Source of the DNA: Triops longicaudatus
Taxonomy: Eukaryota > Arthropoda > Branchiopoda > Notostraca > Triopsidae
DNA: 64,000 nucleotides
Direction of reading: 5' to 3'
NCBI GenBank assembly: GCA_022885665.1
Contig: JAGQDJ010000143.1
Coordinates: 62,001 to 126,000 of the forward strand
Shown: one piece after another, positions 12,501-23,758 of the stretch
Layout: each line of letters begins with the position of its first letter
How positions within the stretch are numbered: position 1 is the stretch's first letter
Notes under the pieces: model-generated
Told to the model about the DNA's origin: nothing
Database searches by the model: none
The model's input: only the letters and a program-made list of their open reading frames with translations
Position numbers and translations under genes: made by a program

Positions 12501-13694
12501 ATAAAATAAAAATGAAATAAATAAGAAAAATAGAGCATGTTTAATAGCGAAACACTTCTCAGTGTTCAACCTAAACAAGGAAAATTGTGCGTGAAACGCA
12601 ACAGCAATTTATGACAGATTTGTAACACTTTGACATATGAAAAATGCTGGGAGTCACAACGGAAAGCGCTGCAATTTTTTGTTCAAATTAAGTAGATTTC
12701 CGGAGTAGACAGTTAAATTTGTAAAAAAAACATGAAACTTAAACGATTTTGCGAATTTACTGACAGTTGTTTGATTCCTAACCTATTGAAAACCGATTTT
12801 TCATTGTAAATTTGACTTTTTTTTCATATGAGAAGCCCCATCGTAAGCTAAGTCATTGTAACTTGCATATAAGATAACCTAAAGTCAATTCTTAGTTAAC
12901 ACTCAATAACACATTATGCCCAGCAAACTGAATTTTCCCCAAGAAAGTTTAATCTTCGATGAAATGCAGAAAACTTGACTAAAAATATATAATTTAAGTT
13001 TTCATAGAAAACTTTCAAAATCTGAACAACGAACATTCGAGTTGGAAAGCTGTTTTGTTGGGAAAGTAATGGAAACGGGAGGAAAGGGGGGCATGAGCGA
13101 ACAAAGCGCGTACAAAGAGATAAGAAAAATTTTCTCTCGAAATAGAACGATGGAGGCGAATAAATTTCGCTTAGTCATGCTGAGGAAGCTAAGCTTACTG
13201 TGTTTACTTATGTGGAAGTACGCCCCCTTTTATGATTCGTATTTCACGCTAGCTGAAAAAAGTTATTTTTTCTTTGTTAAGATGATTCCAGTTTTATAAT
13301 TTGACGGAAATTAGGCGCTCAAATGGACTTCCTTATGTCTATGTAAAGTTCAGTTTACCTTACAATGCTTTTATAAACCCAAAAGATAAGAAAGTTTTCC
13401 CATTCATCATGCCCTGGAGGGCTTTGACTTTTATGTGTCTCATGGAAAATCTGGCTCATTATCAGTCTTTAATAGAAGATTAGGACTAGGACAGAAATCC
13501 TTGATCTCTAGTGTCTGACGTAGCGAGATATTTTATTTCGGCAACTTAATCACAACAGCATGACACATATTTTATTGCGTCACGCTAAGGACGTTTGTCT
13601 TCAGAAAATGTAGGTAAAGACAAACGCTTAGAAACATAACAGAGAAACGGTTACTCACCCAAAAAGGAGATCCACAAAAGTCTCCCAAGCCCAT
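529..13694 (-). CDS. ABCC1: ABCC1/MRP1-like full-length ABC transporter with two variable exon positions
   Basis: ATP-driven exporter of glutathione, glucuronide and sulfate conjugates at the plasma membrane. Exons in gene order: 13659-13694, 12191-12367, 11592-11717, 11374-11508, 11151-11279, 10428-10621, 10159-10344, 9873-10047, 9634-9802, 9280-9431, 9020-9157, variable exon 1 (8656-8899 or 8322-8468), 8123-8207, 7796-7989, 7563-7739, 7334-7501, 7089-7272, 6910-7030, 6540-6708, 5912-6116, variable exon 2 (5189-5397, 4066-4286 or 3237-3454), 2691-2871, 2425-2533, 2224-2350, 1718-1816, 1489-1638, 1268-1426, 1025-1191, 741-935, 529-640. Phases close to about 1,524 residues; human MRP1 has 1,531. 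The start MGLGDFCGSPFW is followed by TMD0. NBD1 has Walker A GQVGAGKSS, signature LSGGQKQR and Walker B LYFLDDPLSAVD. NBD2 has GRTGAGKSS, LSVGQRQ and VLILDEATAAVD. The linker (6540-7030) is Arg/Ser-rich and variable, as is usual. I see no broken site. Confidence 0.95.
3237..3454 (-). other. ABCC variable exon 2, version A (3'-most, most divergent)
   Basis: 218 nt with the same phases as the other two versions. The core reads FFDINPIGRILGRFSKDFES, with TDSKLP in place of the usual VDNxLP. It differs most in the first helix (AIMGYNEVIPYMGCARAS), so it may change substrate handling. The acceptor is TTGCAG and the donor GTGAGC. Confidence 0.87.
4066..4286 (-). other. ABCC variable exon 2, version B (middle)
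   Basis: 221 nt with the same entry and exit phases as versions A and C. The core motif reads FFDTTPAGRILNRVSKDVDT. The acceptor is GTTAG and the donor follows TTCYQ. Its length leaves remainder 2 on division by 3, so splicing it together with another version would break the frame. Confidence 0.88.
5189..5397 (-). other. ABCC variable exon 2, version C (5'-most)
   Basis: 209 nt encoding part of TMD2 and its cytoplasmic loop, with NPMSFFDTTPIGRVVNRFAK and DVDTVDNTIP. It starts with the last two bases of a codon and ends in phase 0 (...NCLYS), matching the upstream exon ending LGIGQ+G and the downstream exon starting VVATILV. It is closest to the usual MRP consensus for this segment. Confidence 0.9.
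8322..8468 (-). other. ABCC variable exon 1, version B (unsplit)
   Basis: 49 codons beginning VSVVTFATYVLSSEDH and ending LPMCLTSIIS, with clean AG and GT sites and phase 0 at both ends. It lies 187 nt downstream of version A and would replace it. Including both versions would not shift the frame, so exclusivity would need active splice control. Confidence 0.9.
8656..8899 (-). other. ABCC variable exon 1, version A (split in two by an intron)
   Basis: Encodes a TMD1 transmembrane pair (VSLFTFMVYVLVSPDN ... SLLPMLIVFIVQ). It is carried on two pieces, 8799-8899 (101 nt) and 8656-8701 (46 nt), separated by a 97-nt GT-AG intron. The pieces sum to 147 nt, exactly the length of version B, with the same phase 0 at both ends. 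It aligns with version B over all 49 codons, for example NVLDAEKAFVSLTLFNIMR against HVLDAETAFVALALFNLLR. Confidence 0.88.
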
Positions 13695-15487
13695 GATTGT
13701 TATAGGCCTGGTTCTGTTGGTGCAAAAACCAAGTTTGATATTACTTTTATTTTTTTGAGGTCTTCTTTACCTAAAGAAACGAAAGTTCATTGGAATCAAG
13801 CAAAATCGGTACAGTGAAATAAGTCATATTAAATAGTACAATGTAGAGAAGTCTAATATGAATAAAATATGGCGATGTTTTTGGGACACATCCAAGATGG
13901 GATTAGATATAATTGCATGGGAAAGTTAAGGGAGAAATGATGGATGATTAAACTTTGTCGAGAAGAATTTGTAGATTAAAGTTTTAAGAACTCACTTTAT
14001 TGGCTAACCATGGATATTTTGAGCAGTTTTTAAAACTTGACCGCACCAGCAAAACACACCACCTAGCTACTCGTCCGCCATGCATGTGCGGAGCGCCTCA
14101 GGCTTTATATGCTTGTCTAATGGTACGCAGCTTTGGTCCTAGTGGGACGGTACCGCTAATGTCACGTCGGTTACGTGAAAAGGTTACGTAAAAACGTGAG
14201 TAAGCATTTTCTATTACGAAAATTATTCATGTCTAGCTACTTATAACTACTATGCAGTTAGAGATTTTTCTCAATAAAAAATACATACTGAAACCTGGAT
14301 TTTACGGATGATTTCAGGAAATAACTAAACTTCCAAAGCATCACATAATCATCCGAAACATAGGACTATGATTGGCAGGATTTAAATGGAATGGCTAGAT
14401 CCCGAAGGCAGATGACGCTGAGGGGCAACTCGAGACAACGAACAGCGGCAAAGCAAATCCAAACTATCAGATGATGGTATTTCATTTAGCCTAAATTAAC
14501 TGGTTACATTTTTCCATTAACGTTTTCATGGCTTGTATAGAAATGCATGGGTTAAATACCTTAAATTGTTAAAAATGAGTTAACTTAGGTCAGGTTTGTT
14601 AGATTTAGCTAGGTTCGGTTAATTCATTTAGGTTTGGTTAGGTTAGAATTGGAAACAAGAAAATTGAGTGTGGGGGTTAACTGAAAAGTACCCGTATGAC
14701 TCAGACAAAGAACGCTAAATGCCGCGAAAATGCCTTTTCCTTGGCAGATCGACCAGAAGATGTTCCTAATACTTTTCCTAATTCCTTAATATTGCTCTTC
14801 GAAAAGTCCATTTTAACCAACGGAGACAAATTGCGTTGTCTTTAATCTGTGAAGCACCACTGTTTCCTTATTCTAAGTACTTTACTTAAGAGTGCGAAAC
14901 AAAGCATTGTTAAACGAAGGTCACGATGTTTCGTGCAGAAGGCTGGGTAGCGGAAAAGTGCCGGCCGCTTCCATCAATGCTGAGCATGTCCATATGCACT
15001 GTAATATTGTCGCAACCAGTACTTTATTTCAGTTAAACTTTCGTACAATGTAACTTTTTCTTGCTTCCCAGTTTTCTGTTTGGCTTGCTTTTTCACCACC
15101 TTGCTTTTCGTGTAGCCCTCAAACTCCATGCAGGTCACCTCGTATTGCCAACGTTTGGGGTCATCCAAGATTACTCCCTAGGCTTGGCAATAGAGGTGCT
15201 AATTGTGCCCAGACGTTGTGGGCTTGGGCTTGGCCATAGAGACCAAAACCAGTCACAAAAAGTAGAAACGTCACCATATTTTAGCTTTTCTATTCTGACA
15301 ATGCTATAGGATTTGATAGTTGAAATCTCTAACCCTTCCAGAAAGTAGATAGCATGTTACTTTTATAGTTTCCTTCCAACTGACTGGAACAGGTTAATAC
15401 GTTACAAAATTGTATAAGACTGAGAAAAGCAGCGCAGAATTTCAGCATATATTACCGAGCATTTTGTCATGTCATACACATAGGTTC
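13695..15487. other. intergenic spacer between ABCC and the cellulase
   Basis: No complete gene was seen. The spacer contains a run of degenerate TTAGG-like motifs at about 14565-14650 and one unrecognised coding-like fragment on the minus strand at 14974-15180. Confidence 0.5.
14974..15180 (-). pseudogene. unrecognised coding-like fragment
   Basis: An open stretch of about 68 codons reads VILDDPKRWQYEVTCMEFEG, then a Lys-rich segment, and ends at a stop after YSAYGHAQH. Its composition looks more protein-like than the surrounding DNA. I found no start codon, no recognisable domain and no convincing partner exons. It could be a relic of a transposon or gene, or chance. Confidence 0.25.
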
Positions 15488-18381
15488 TCAAACAATGATT
15501 CCTTTCAAAGCCAAAGAGTAGAGTCCAGCTACTGCAGCCTGGAAACCAGCATTGTAATCGCATGCAACTTCGTTCTTCTGGTAATCGGACCGAGAATCGG
15601 TGTATGCGTCATTGGAATCCGGACCGCCCACTAAAGCTCCGTACAGTACCTGAGGATTCGGTCCTGCAGCGTTGTACTCATTCCAGCTGCACGACGCAGG
15701 AATGTTCGGACATGAACTGTTTAATGGGGATTTTGAGATTTGACATGGGCTTACGTAAATTTCTGTACAAAGTTAGAGTTCTGAACAAGTCGAACGTAAA
15801 TACCTCGAACGGTGATGAGGACTTTGTGGGGGATTCGTGCCAAACCCGACGACAAAACTACGGCCAGTATCTCCTAACATATAATGAATTTGCTGCTGAG
15901 AAAACTGGCGATATGCGGTCGCACTAACACCCATATCCGCTCCCTGTATAAATAATTCCGAATATTGTGCTAATATACTTAATTAAGGGTCGAAATCTAC
16001 TAGTAAGCAAATTAACGCGCTGTTAGCAGCGTAACGCAGTGAGCCCCAACCAGACAAGAACACCAACCCCTTAGGCGTGCGTGGCTTCGAGTACAACTGA
16101 GCATCGCAAAAACTCTTGACTGCATTCGAATATTGCGTTTGCTGGGTCAATTTAGCTAATAATACCTAATGTAACCAAAAAATTAGCCTATATCTCCACT
16201 CTTAGCAGAACTTCAATATGAGTTTCGCACTTGAACACCAGCTATTTTTGAATCCCATGAGAACGCGTCTGGTGTGTTTCCTAAACCAAAAGTGTTATAG
16301 TGGCTCTGCGCGGCCGTCAAATACGTAGCGTCATTGGTTGCCCGGTATAACCATGCAGCAGCCCAGGCCAATTCGTCGCCGTAACCGCTCCATGACCTGA
16401 AAATGAAGAGTCGCCAGTACGATGCATAATTTACGAAAACAACTATGAACAAATGCACATGTCCTTAAATACTCAAATGTTATGCACAGATTTAAGAAAA
16501 AAAATACTGGAGTGCTCGTACTTGTAGAAATTAGAAGCTTGCGTAATCGAACTATCGTAAGTCGCTCGGTATTGGTCAGCGAATAGATACAGCTGTTTGG
16601 CATGCGAAAGGCAGAGTGCTGAGTAGGTTGCGTTAACACTGGCGAAGGCGATGGAGGTAGCTGCCAAAGCTGCCGCCGTTTCACCTGCCAGATCCGACCC
16701 TGTTCCAAATTTGTATTTGACAACTTTTCAAAGCTATTCGATGCCGAATTTACAACTATACCTGGTTTGCTTGCATCGATGTAGTAAGCTGGGCGAGCCA
16801 TGGTCATTTGCTCAGGCCGGCCCCAGTAAGCGTGATCAGCGTCACCGTCGCCAACTTGCCCATACAATTGATTAGGCGCGACGTGGGCTTTGATAAAATA
16901 ATCCGCTCCCCATTTCACAGTATCGCGCATGTTGCTTAGCTGACCTATTTAACCAAAGATTTTACGTGAGTTATTCTAGAAAATGTTTCTCCGTGATAGT
17001 ACCAGCAGCAATATATGCATTCTCGTACTCAATCAAAGACCACGCCAAGACTGTGACGGTGTAAGCCATCGGAAAGCCAAATTTCACGTGATCACCCGCT
17101 AAAAACAGAGGTGGGGATCAGTACTAATAAAGTTTGTCCTTTGTAAATGCAATTTGTTTTGGAAGGTACCGTCGTAATAGCCTCCGGTCAAATCTTCTCC
17201 GTTAGCTCCTTTGTCGTTCAAGGCCGAATCCCAGCGATAGGTAATCGGGTTATTAGCTGGCAATTTACCCGAACGTTCAGCCGCATAGAACAAAATCGAC
17301 TTGGCCAGTACGTCAGCGTAGTTGTATTTAGTAGTGACTGGTTTAACAGTCGTCGTGGTTGTGGCGCCCTGCGTTGTAGTAGTCGCTGCCGTACTCTTTG
17401 GAGTAGTAGAAGTCACGGTAGTTTTCGTTGTCGTCACTGTGGTGCTCGTTTTGATGGTTGTAGTGGTAGCAGTAGGAGTGGTAGTCGTCGGTTTCGTTGT
17501 AGAAGCCGCTGTTGTCGGTTTCGTTGTTACAGTCGTCGTAGGAGGCTTTGTTGTTACAGTCGTCGTAGGAGGCTTTGTTGTTACAGTTGCAATTGGTTTC
17601 GTGGTCGTGGGAGCTACAGTTGTAGTTGCAGTGCTGCTTCGTGTCGTACTTGTACTACTAGGTATCGCAGTAGTAGTGGTGACGGTAGAAGAACAAATAT
17701 TCACGTTGTTAAATATCACCGAAGATGTAGTTGGTGGGACAATCGCGTCGGGAAAACGTACCAGGAAACTGACTACGAGAGTTGTACCCGCTGTTTGCAC
17801 TCCATTCCACGAATAGTTGACCAAATTGAAGTTCTTGTTGTCGGTAGTAGAATACTGAGCTACCCAGATCTTTCGTAGAAAAAAGTAAGATTTTAAACGC
17901 AGCAAGCGAACTATGAATAACGTGTTACGCTTCGTTAGAGATATAGCTGCTTGACTCACTAACACAACTGCGTACCTCAAAGGAAGAGACCGCCGAGCTT
18001 AACCCTAGTTGAATGCTCCAAGACGTTAAGGACGTCCTAATCGGTATGCGAAGATCCGCTTGCCAACCCCCAAGCCAAGTATTCGTTATATTAACCACAT
18101 TGTCACAAGGACCAGCTACAACACAATAGATACGAAAAACATTAGTTTTATAGGGTATCATAATAAGCCAAGTGAGCGTAGCTTAAAATCATTCCACACC
18201 AAAAAATAAGTTGAAAAGAAAAGTAGTAAATTAACCGCCAACAATACACGCTTGTCTGCATCTGTTACAAGCCATGACAAAAACTCAACTTGAATTTAAA
18301 GCGAATAAGAAAACAAAGACATTCACCGTAAATTAACGTTGGTGAAATGGCTAGAATGCCAATAACGAACGCTAACGCCAT
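15488..18381 (-). CDS. secreted endo-beta-1,4-glucanase, CBM2 + GH9
   Basis: Hydrolyses internal beta-1,4 bonds of cellulose, and is probably a secreted digestive enzyme. Exons: 18327-18381, 17976-18115, 17170-17869, 17003-17098, 16762-16944, 16522-16699, 16231-16396, 16001-16165, 15804-15943, 15488-15716; phases close to 683 residues. The signal peptide (MALAFVIGILAISPTLIYA) is followed by a family 2 cellulose-binding module (about 20-126; TWLGGWQ, SWSIQLGL, SWNGVQ). A Thr-rich, probably O-glycosylated linker of about 120 residues precedes the GH9 domain (about 247-683). The GH9 hallmarks are intact: YYDAGDHVKF with the catalytic Asp pair, SPHHRSS, and DSRSDYQKNEVACDYNAGF with the acid Glu. 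Nine introns show it is a resident animal gene. N-terminal CBM2-GH9 layouts are known from molluscs and other invertebrates. A decayed relative lies at 25.0-26.7 kb. Confidence 0.95.
17515..17600 (-). repeat. tandem repeat within the Thr-rich linker
   Basis: A unit of about 27 nt is repeated nearly identically at least twice, encoding TTVTTKPPT copies in the cellulase linker. This is typical slippage-prone linker DNA and remains in frame. Confidence 0.6.
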
Positions 18382-21171
18382 TTTCGCGTACTATGAAAGT
18401 TTCTGGTAGGGTCAGTACACGATTGTAAGTTGCAGTAGCAGGTGCTCTTGCTTAAATAGGTGCGTACTTGTACTAATAAAGACTTGTAAGGTCCGCCCCG
18501 TTGTTTACAATTTTTTCCAATGCAAGGCTTAACAAAGTTTACGTGCGTGCTAACAACTGTGTAACCATCATAATGGCCCAGACCTGATTTGTACGTGTTA
18601 TTGAACAAGTTCTCTTTACTGTGCAATTATGTTCATGAAATTGCTGGCAGATGTGTTTTCCTCAAGGCCACTCCCACCCCCCAGTTTGGAAACCGTAAAT
18701 AAAACATACGCCTATCGTAAGCGTTTTTATTTGACAGATACTGTAATGGGGTACACTTGAATCAATAATAACTTCTAGAGAGTACAAAATAGCCTACAAG
18801 TTAACGGTTTCCTGCTTACGTAACAAAATAGACTACAGCTGCTGTTTGCGTCTGTACAGTGGGAGAAAATATCTACAGATTCACAGTTCAAAGAGTATTT
18901 TACACGCTAAGCTAAAGAGTCGCACATTACATAAATTCCAGAATCTAACTTACCCGTGCACTCTTCAAGTAACCACTCTCATTTGTATGAATTCCATACC
19001 CGTTGCTCAGCACCATAAGTAGTAGTCACTATTCCACACTAGCAAATGATTCAAATCTTCCAGTGTTCACAGCCTTCAGTACTACTGAAGTTACACAGAA
19101 AAGTTCTAAAATATCTGCTTGACGATGTTTTTCTATCAGAAGGTATTACGGATCAATGTAACTTCTAAGAAACCCTCACATTGTAAAAGAAAGAAAACAT
19201 TTTGATTTTCGAATGTTAGAGGATTTCCCCCCTTTGAAAAGCAGTTTCACTTAAACTACCGAAAACAAAAGGGCTCTATGGAATCACCAATGGCTACCAG
19301 TCCAAATTACGCGAAAAGATTTCATCCAGGTATTGCTTGATGATTCGAGAATGGAAGTGACCTAAAGTGTGTTCGTCATTCGGTTACATTGTATTTGAAA
19401 AATTCTGCAAAATTACTCGAGCATTTGGGCCACATTGAAGTCATTAACTTGAACATTAATTAAACATTATGTGTAAGTTAAGAATTCTTAAACTGGAACA
19501 TGGCACCGGTGACTGACCTGGCGCAGAAAAGAAACTTTTTTCATGTATTGGCTTAGTGTACCAGTATCGAGTAAAATTGCTAGAGCTGTCAATTTGTTGA
19601 GAAATGTCGGTCGGCGAATCTCTTAAGATCGTTTCCCGTTTGTTTGAAGATAACATGTCGCACACTCGACGAAATTCCTTTTAAAATACTGAACTAATCT
19701 AAACATGATGTTAGTCCACTCAACGAATAGTTTGCAAAACCACTATGTTACCAAATAATTAATATTCTAGTTTTAGTATACAAGCAGAAAACAGCTTAGT
19801 GCTTTGAATATATTAATTCAAGACTCCGTAGCGAAACAGTCAAAAGTTATTGTGATCGTTTGAAGGATATTGGAATGGCTGTCGCATTCGTATGACTGCG
19901 ATGTGTAGCTTATACATGCTTCGTGAAGTTTTCCTGGCAGAATTCCTGGCCTCACCACCGTCTACACGAGTGAAAAAACTGCCTTAAAACCCCTTTAGTC
20001 CTCCATTAGTTTTTCATCCATGCTGTCTATCAATGGTAATAATATCAATGGAGACAATTGGGCGTGGTTCTGTGACCATAAGGGTCACCAGGATCACAAA
20101 ACCTGCGAATATGAATGCACCAGCGTCCCGTGAACAGAATTATGGCGAACATTAGCGCACAAGCTGCTGCGAGAAGTTTGAGCAGCTTGCCATGAAAATT
20201 GAGTCTTTCGTAAATTTCGTTCTATTTTTTTTTAATTTAGTAATACTGTCCTGCATTTGTGCAAATTCACTTTGTTGTTCGTGCTTTGTTAATTTATTAT
20301 AATTAAACTGATTCGGAAATACAAAATTCCGTTCGAATTTCGCACTTTTTTCAAAGACAAAAGAACACACCCACTTTAAATGACAGTTATCTTTCCGGTA
20401 GACTTTTCCCGTAATTAGCCAGTGGGTTACATTACGACACTTTCGCAGGTCTAATATTTCGCTACGAATAATTTTTTTTTTGGGGGTGGGGAGTGGGGGT
20501 GGGGGGGAGTAAAGTTAGAGTGACGGCGACTGCAATTGTACTGTGTCTGAATTGGTCGATCCTGGAAACGTTGTACTATATTGTCGCATTCCTTAAAACT
20601 ATATTGTTTGCAAGCCATTACTTGCCAATTTGTCTACGACGCACCCCCTATCCATGAGGGGGTTATGGGGGCTTAACCTCCCTCCCGAATTGTTGACTTT
20701 ATAATGATATACAGAGGCGACGACAAAGTATAAAAAAAAAAGATACGACCTTCCCACCCTGAACGAAAATCTTGGGTACGATGTAACGAATAACACGTTC
20801 AGTTCCATCCGATCTATGATAATAAAGGAAAAAAGCAATGAAAATTTTAGAGGAATAATGCGCTTATAACAGAACTGTAATTAAGACTCAAAAAGAAAAA
20901 GAACAGATAAAATTTACAGCTGGTACACTACAGTGATAACAGTGGATATCGGCAACACATTTCACATAAACAACGACTAGTACTTCCACTTTGACACAAG
21001 AGGCTATGGCACTCTTTCAAACAGCACTCTCGACATAAAACAAACAAATTGCAACTTATTACCTACCCCACTAGGACATTACAATGACCAAAATCTACCA
21101 TTATCTCGCTACATTATGTGTATTATTGGCAAGGCCTTACCCAGGGGACCCTCCGAAATTTTTATGTTATA
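18382..21171. other. intergenic spacer
   Basis: No gene model was found on either strand. Open frames here are short and AT-rich, without family resemblance. A G-rich tract lies at 20482-20508. Confidence 0.5.
20482..20508 (+). repeat. G-rich tract with quadruplex-like spacing
   Basis: Four runs of at least four G are separated by one to three other bases, directly after a run of T. The pattern allows an intramolecular G-quadruplex. No gene lies next to it. Confidence 0.5.
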
Positions 21172-22070
21172 CCATGATACCCCGTTTAAAGAACGCATTT
21201 TGCGGCGAACAACTTGTACAACGAAATCGCGCGTGGACGAAAATATGGCTCGCAGAACGAACTCAGCCTCTTGCAACCAACCGCTTAGGGTGAGCAAAAA
21301 AAAAAAAAAAAAAAAATCAAATTGGCGGTTACGTTCCCAGTCTGAATGCATGGATTACAGACGAGAACTTTGATTCCCCACCTCATCAGTTGCTGAGAAG
21401 TAGCCTGCTTGCGTACTCTTTTTGCTTCCCCAATTTTAGTTATTTTTTTCCCGATTTTGAGGGGTACTTAAATGGCACCAGAGAATTCTGGTAATGAGAA
21501 CAGAAAGAGATTTTTTTCTGTTGAAAAGGTGAACGAGTGCACTGATTCCCCGCACCGATTCCATGCTTACCGCAGGCGTAAACGAATTTATTACAAAATG
21601 GGAAGAAATTCAAGCCCAAGCTAAAATGTGGCATCCAAGTCAGACTGAAGCGAACAGATGCTTAGACTTATTCAACAACAATGCCTTGCACTTCGCCAGA
21701 GCCGTATTAAAGAAGAGACAAAGGCAAAGCCACATTAGACGGATTCTTCCAATAGATTCCGGACATGAAAACCAAGGCTGATGCTTAAGAAGTTAAAAGA
21801 CCAAAGATTTATGTAACTTAAAGTGGTCTCGATAGCCAATAATTGAACAAAACTGATTTGCTACATGTTTAAAATACATATTTTGTGAGTTAGTGTATTC
21901 TTCGTATTTTTACGAATTTTAAATAAACTATTTAAGGTTTTGGTAGGATCAGGAACGAATGAAAATTATTACCATTGAATCTTATGGGTAATAGAGTTTC
22001 TTATAACGAAAGCTTCTTACTCCGAATGCCATCCAAGAACCGATTTAGTTTGTTAAACGGGGTATCACTG
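21172..22070 (+). mobile_element. internally deleted pogo/Tigger-like DNA transposon
   Basis: The left end reads CCATGATACCCCGTTTAAAG. The right end, reverse-complemented, reads CAGTGATACCCCGTTTAACA. These are inverted ends of about 20 bp with few mismatches, each flanked by a TA dinucleotide, the target of the Tc1/mariner/pogo superfamily. Inside, on the plus strand, a transposase remnant (21563-21780) includes HPSQTEANRCLDLFNNNALH and LKKRQRQ. The rest of the transposase, including any DDE core, is absent. At about 900 bp it would be non-autonomous. Confidence 0.7.
21563..21781 (+). pseudogene. C-terminal transposase remnant (pogo/Tigger type), frameshifted
   Basis: The open frame ends KKRQRQSHIRRILPIDSGH. 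In the next frame the same DNA gives TLDGFFQ followed by a stop, the expected PCNA-binding-like tail of pogo transposases (Q..TLD.FF). A one-base shift near 21737 therefore appears to have broken the original end. Only about 60 residues survive. It sits inside the inverted ends at 21172 and 22070. Confidence 0.6.
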
Positions 22071-22453
22071 TAATAGAAATTATAGGAAAAACCTCAAATA
22101 TCCAAGAAAACTGCATACGACCCCCCCCCCCCCCTAATCCTAATCCTTATCTAAAAGTCTTTGGGGGTATAATATAGAAGTACCAAGAGAAAAATTTATT
22201 TATTTACCTGCTAACAATGAGAAGATACTGGAACAAACAAATTGTACAATCCGTCAGTCGTAAATTATGAAACAAGTGATTTATTTACCAATAGTTCTTG
22301 TATTTCAAATTCAATAGGTTCAGAAACAGAAAATTAAGACATCACGACTTATACATTCAATTTCACTTGAACTAAAGCTGAATTTCCTTTTTATGTTATG
22401 GAACTCGTTTGAAACTTCTGAAGAAAGAATTTTTCACTGAAACTGGTTTCAAA
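22071..22453. other. spacer with a poly-C run
   Basis: Contains an uninterrupted run of 14 C at 22121-22134 and the probable 3' untranslated region of the minus-strand Ser-Pro gene. Nothing else was seen. Confidence 0.4.
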
Positions 22454-23423
22454 TTACTGGTCAACAACCAATGCGGTAGTACCCATGTCATGTAGAACTG
22501 CGGTCTCCGCAACGTCAACAGTTTCATCCAAATTGGCCTTCTCTTCTTGCTTTTCATCAGTTGTCTCCACCAGCTCCCTAATTTTTTCTTGGGGCTCCAT
22601 TTGCTCACCGTCTTGGGTTTCGTCCAATGGAACCACTCCACTTATATCGCAGTTTTGCACAGCTTCCGATAATGTAGTGAAAACCTTGTCGAATACGACC
22701 GCAACTTCATCTTTCTTCCCGGTTTCTTGTACGGATCCTTCAGCCGCTGCCGGTGCCTCAGCCAGTGCTTCAGTCGGTGCTTTCTCCTCAGTGTCTTTCC
22801 CTTTCATCGGCTCTTGGACACCCCGCTCGGGCTCAGTAGCCGTCAGATTCTCCGCAAGCTCCTCTGATTTGCTTTCCACGGGTGCCGCTGTCACAAGAAC
22901 TGGTTCCGGGGGCAATACAATTTGCAGTGGAGGTGGTGGATGCGGCCATTCTGTCTCTTTGGCAGTCATACTAATCTCCAACTGCTCAGGTTTCATTGTT
23001 GGCTCCGTTACCTTCACAGGTACTGATGAACGTGGCGGAGTTTTGGCCACAACGCCTGCCGGAGATCGAGAACGGCGCGAAGGAGACTTCGATTGCACTC
23101 GAGAGGGGGACTTGCCCGAAGTGGATGGCAGCGGTTCACCCGCGACAGGCGATGACTTGACTTTAGGGGAAGACGGCTTGCCAGCAGTGGGCGGAGTCAT
23201 GCGAATTTTACGGTAGGTGCCCGGGGAAGTTGGGCTTGCACGAGGAGACAAAGGCTTCGTCAGAAGTCCTAACAATGAAAGTTCAAAGAAGATCAGGTCT
23301 TCCTGCATTGAAACATGCTAGTGAAAATACGAAAAAAAAATCGAATTCACCTTGAGCTTGGGCTCTCTTTTCCTCCTCTTGCCAAAATACCCTGGGAGAT
23401 TTAGATCGGTTGCCGTCACTCAT
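22454..23423 (-). CDS. unrecognised Ser-Pro-rich protein, paralogue 1
   Basis: Two exons, 23351-23423 and 22454-23268, give about 295 residues. The start MSDGNRSKSPRVFWQEEEKR is followed by a phase-1 intron after ...AQAQ. A basic Ser-Pro-rich half (KSPSRVQSKSPSRRSRSPAG) is followed by an acidic, Glu-rich half ending TALVVDQ. There is no signal peptide or membrane segment, and it is probably largely disordered. SP/TP sites suggest proline-directed kinase substrates, but the function is unknown. The gene at 28751-29398 shares the N-terminal pattern, the intron position and phase, the last bases of the intron (TTTGAACTTTCATT.TTAG) and upstream palindromes. The plus-strand frame over the same DNA is treated as its shadow. 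Confidence 0.72.
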
Positions 23424-23533
23424 GGTAATTATCAGCAATAGCAGGGAACAACAATGAAACTTCTCTAACCTAAAAACGCGTCTGGTCTTGTGCGAGTTTA
23501 TGTCGCTAATGCCCAGCTAGGCTGCAGTGTAGA

Positions 23534-23593
23534 ATTCATTGTTAGCCAACAGTGAGTTTTCGATTTAATAATTTATTCATTCTTGTCAAGAAT
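23534..23593 (-). promoter_or_regulatory. paired palindromes upstream of Ser-Pro paralogue 1
   Basis: Plus-strand 23534-23557 is an imperfect palindrome with arms ATTCATTGTT and AACAGTGAGT around AGCC. 23579-23593 is a perfect one, ATTCTTG-T-CAAGAAT. Both lie within about 170 bp upstream of the start codon and recur with almost the same spacing upstream of the paralogue at 28.75 kb. They probably belong to a shared promoter. Confidence 0.6.
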
Positions 23594-23758
23594 TAAACTT
23601 TTCTCCTGTGACTTAACCTATCCTCAAAATCTCATTTCTTCACAAGGTGTTAAAGACTATTACCAGAATTGTGATTATGACAGATAATGAAACAAGATCA
23701 GTATTGTAACAGAAATCTCAGAAATTCCTTTCGAACCATTTTCCGTTCATATTCGCAG

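Noticed and set aside
17147..17878. Long plus-strand open frames (243 and 164 codons) opposite the cellulase linker
   Set aside because: They are antisense shadows of the Thr-rich repeat: low-complexity Val or Arg/Cys/Ser runs, no domain, and the minus strand carries a complete, phase-consistent GH9 gene.
15488..18381. Bacterial contamination or recent horizontal transfer of the cellulase
   Set aside because: Nine spliceosomal introns with consistent phases, a eukaryotic-style signal peptide and a resident decayed copy argue for an old animal gene. N-terminal CBM2-GH9 genes are known in invertebrates.
22485..23216. 243-codon plus-strand frame opposite Ser-Pro paralogue 1
   Set aside because: Same length class as the minus gene but Ser/Gly-rich without motifs. 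The minus strand has the start, intron and promoter features shared with its paralogue.
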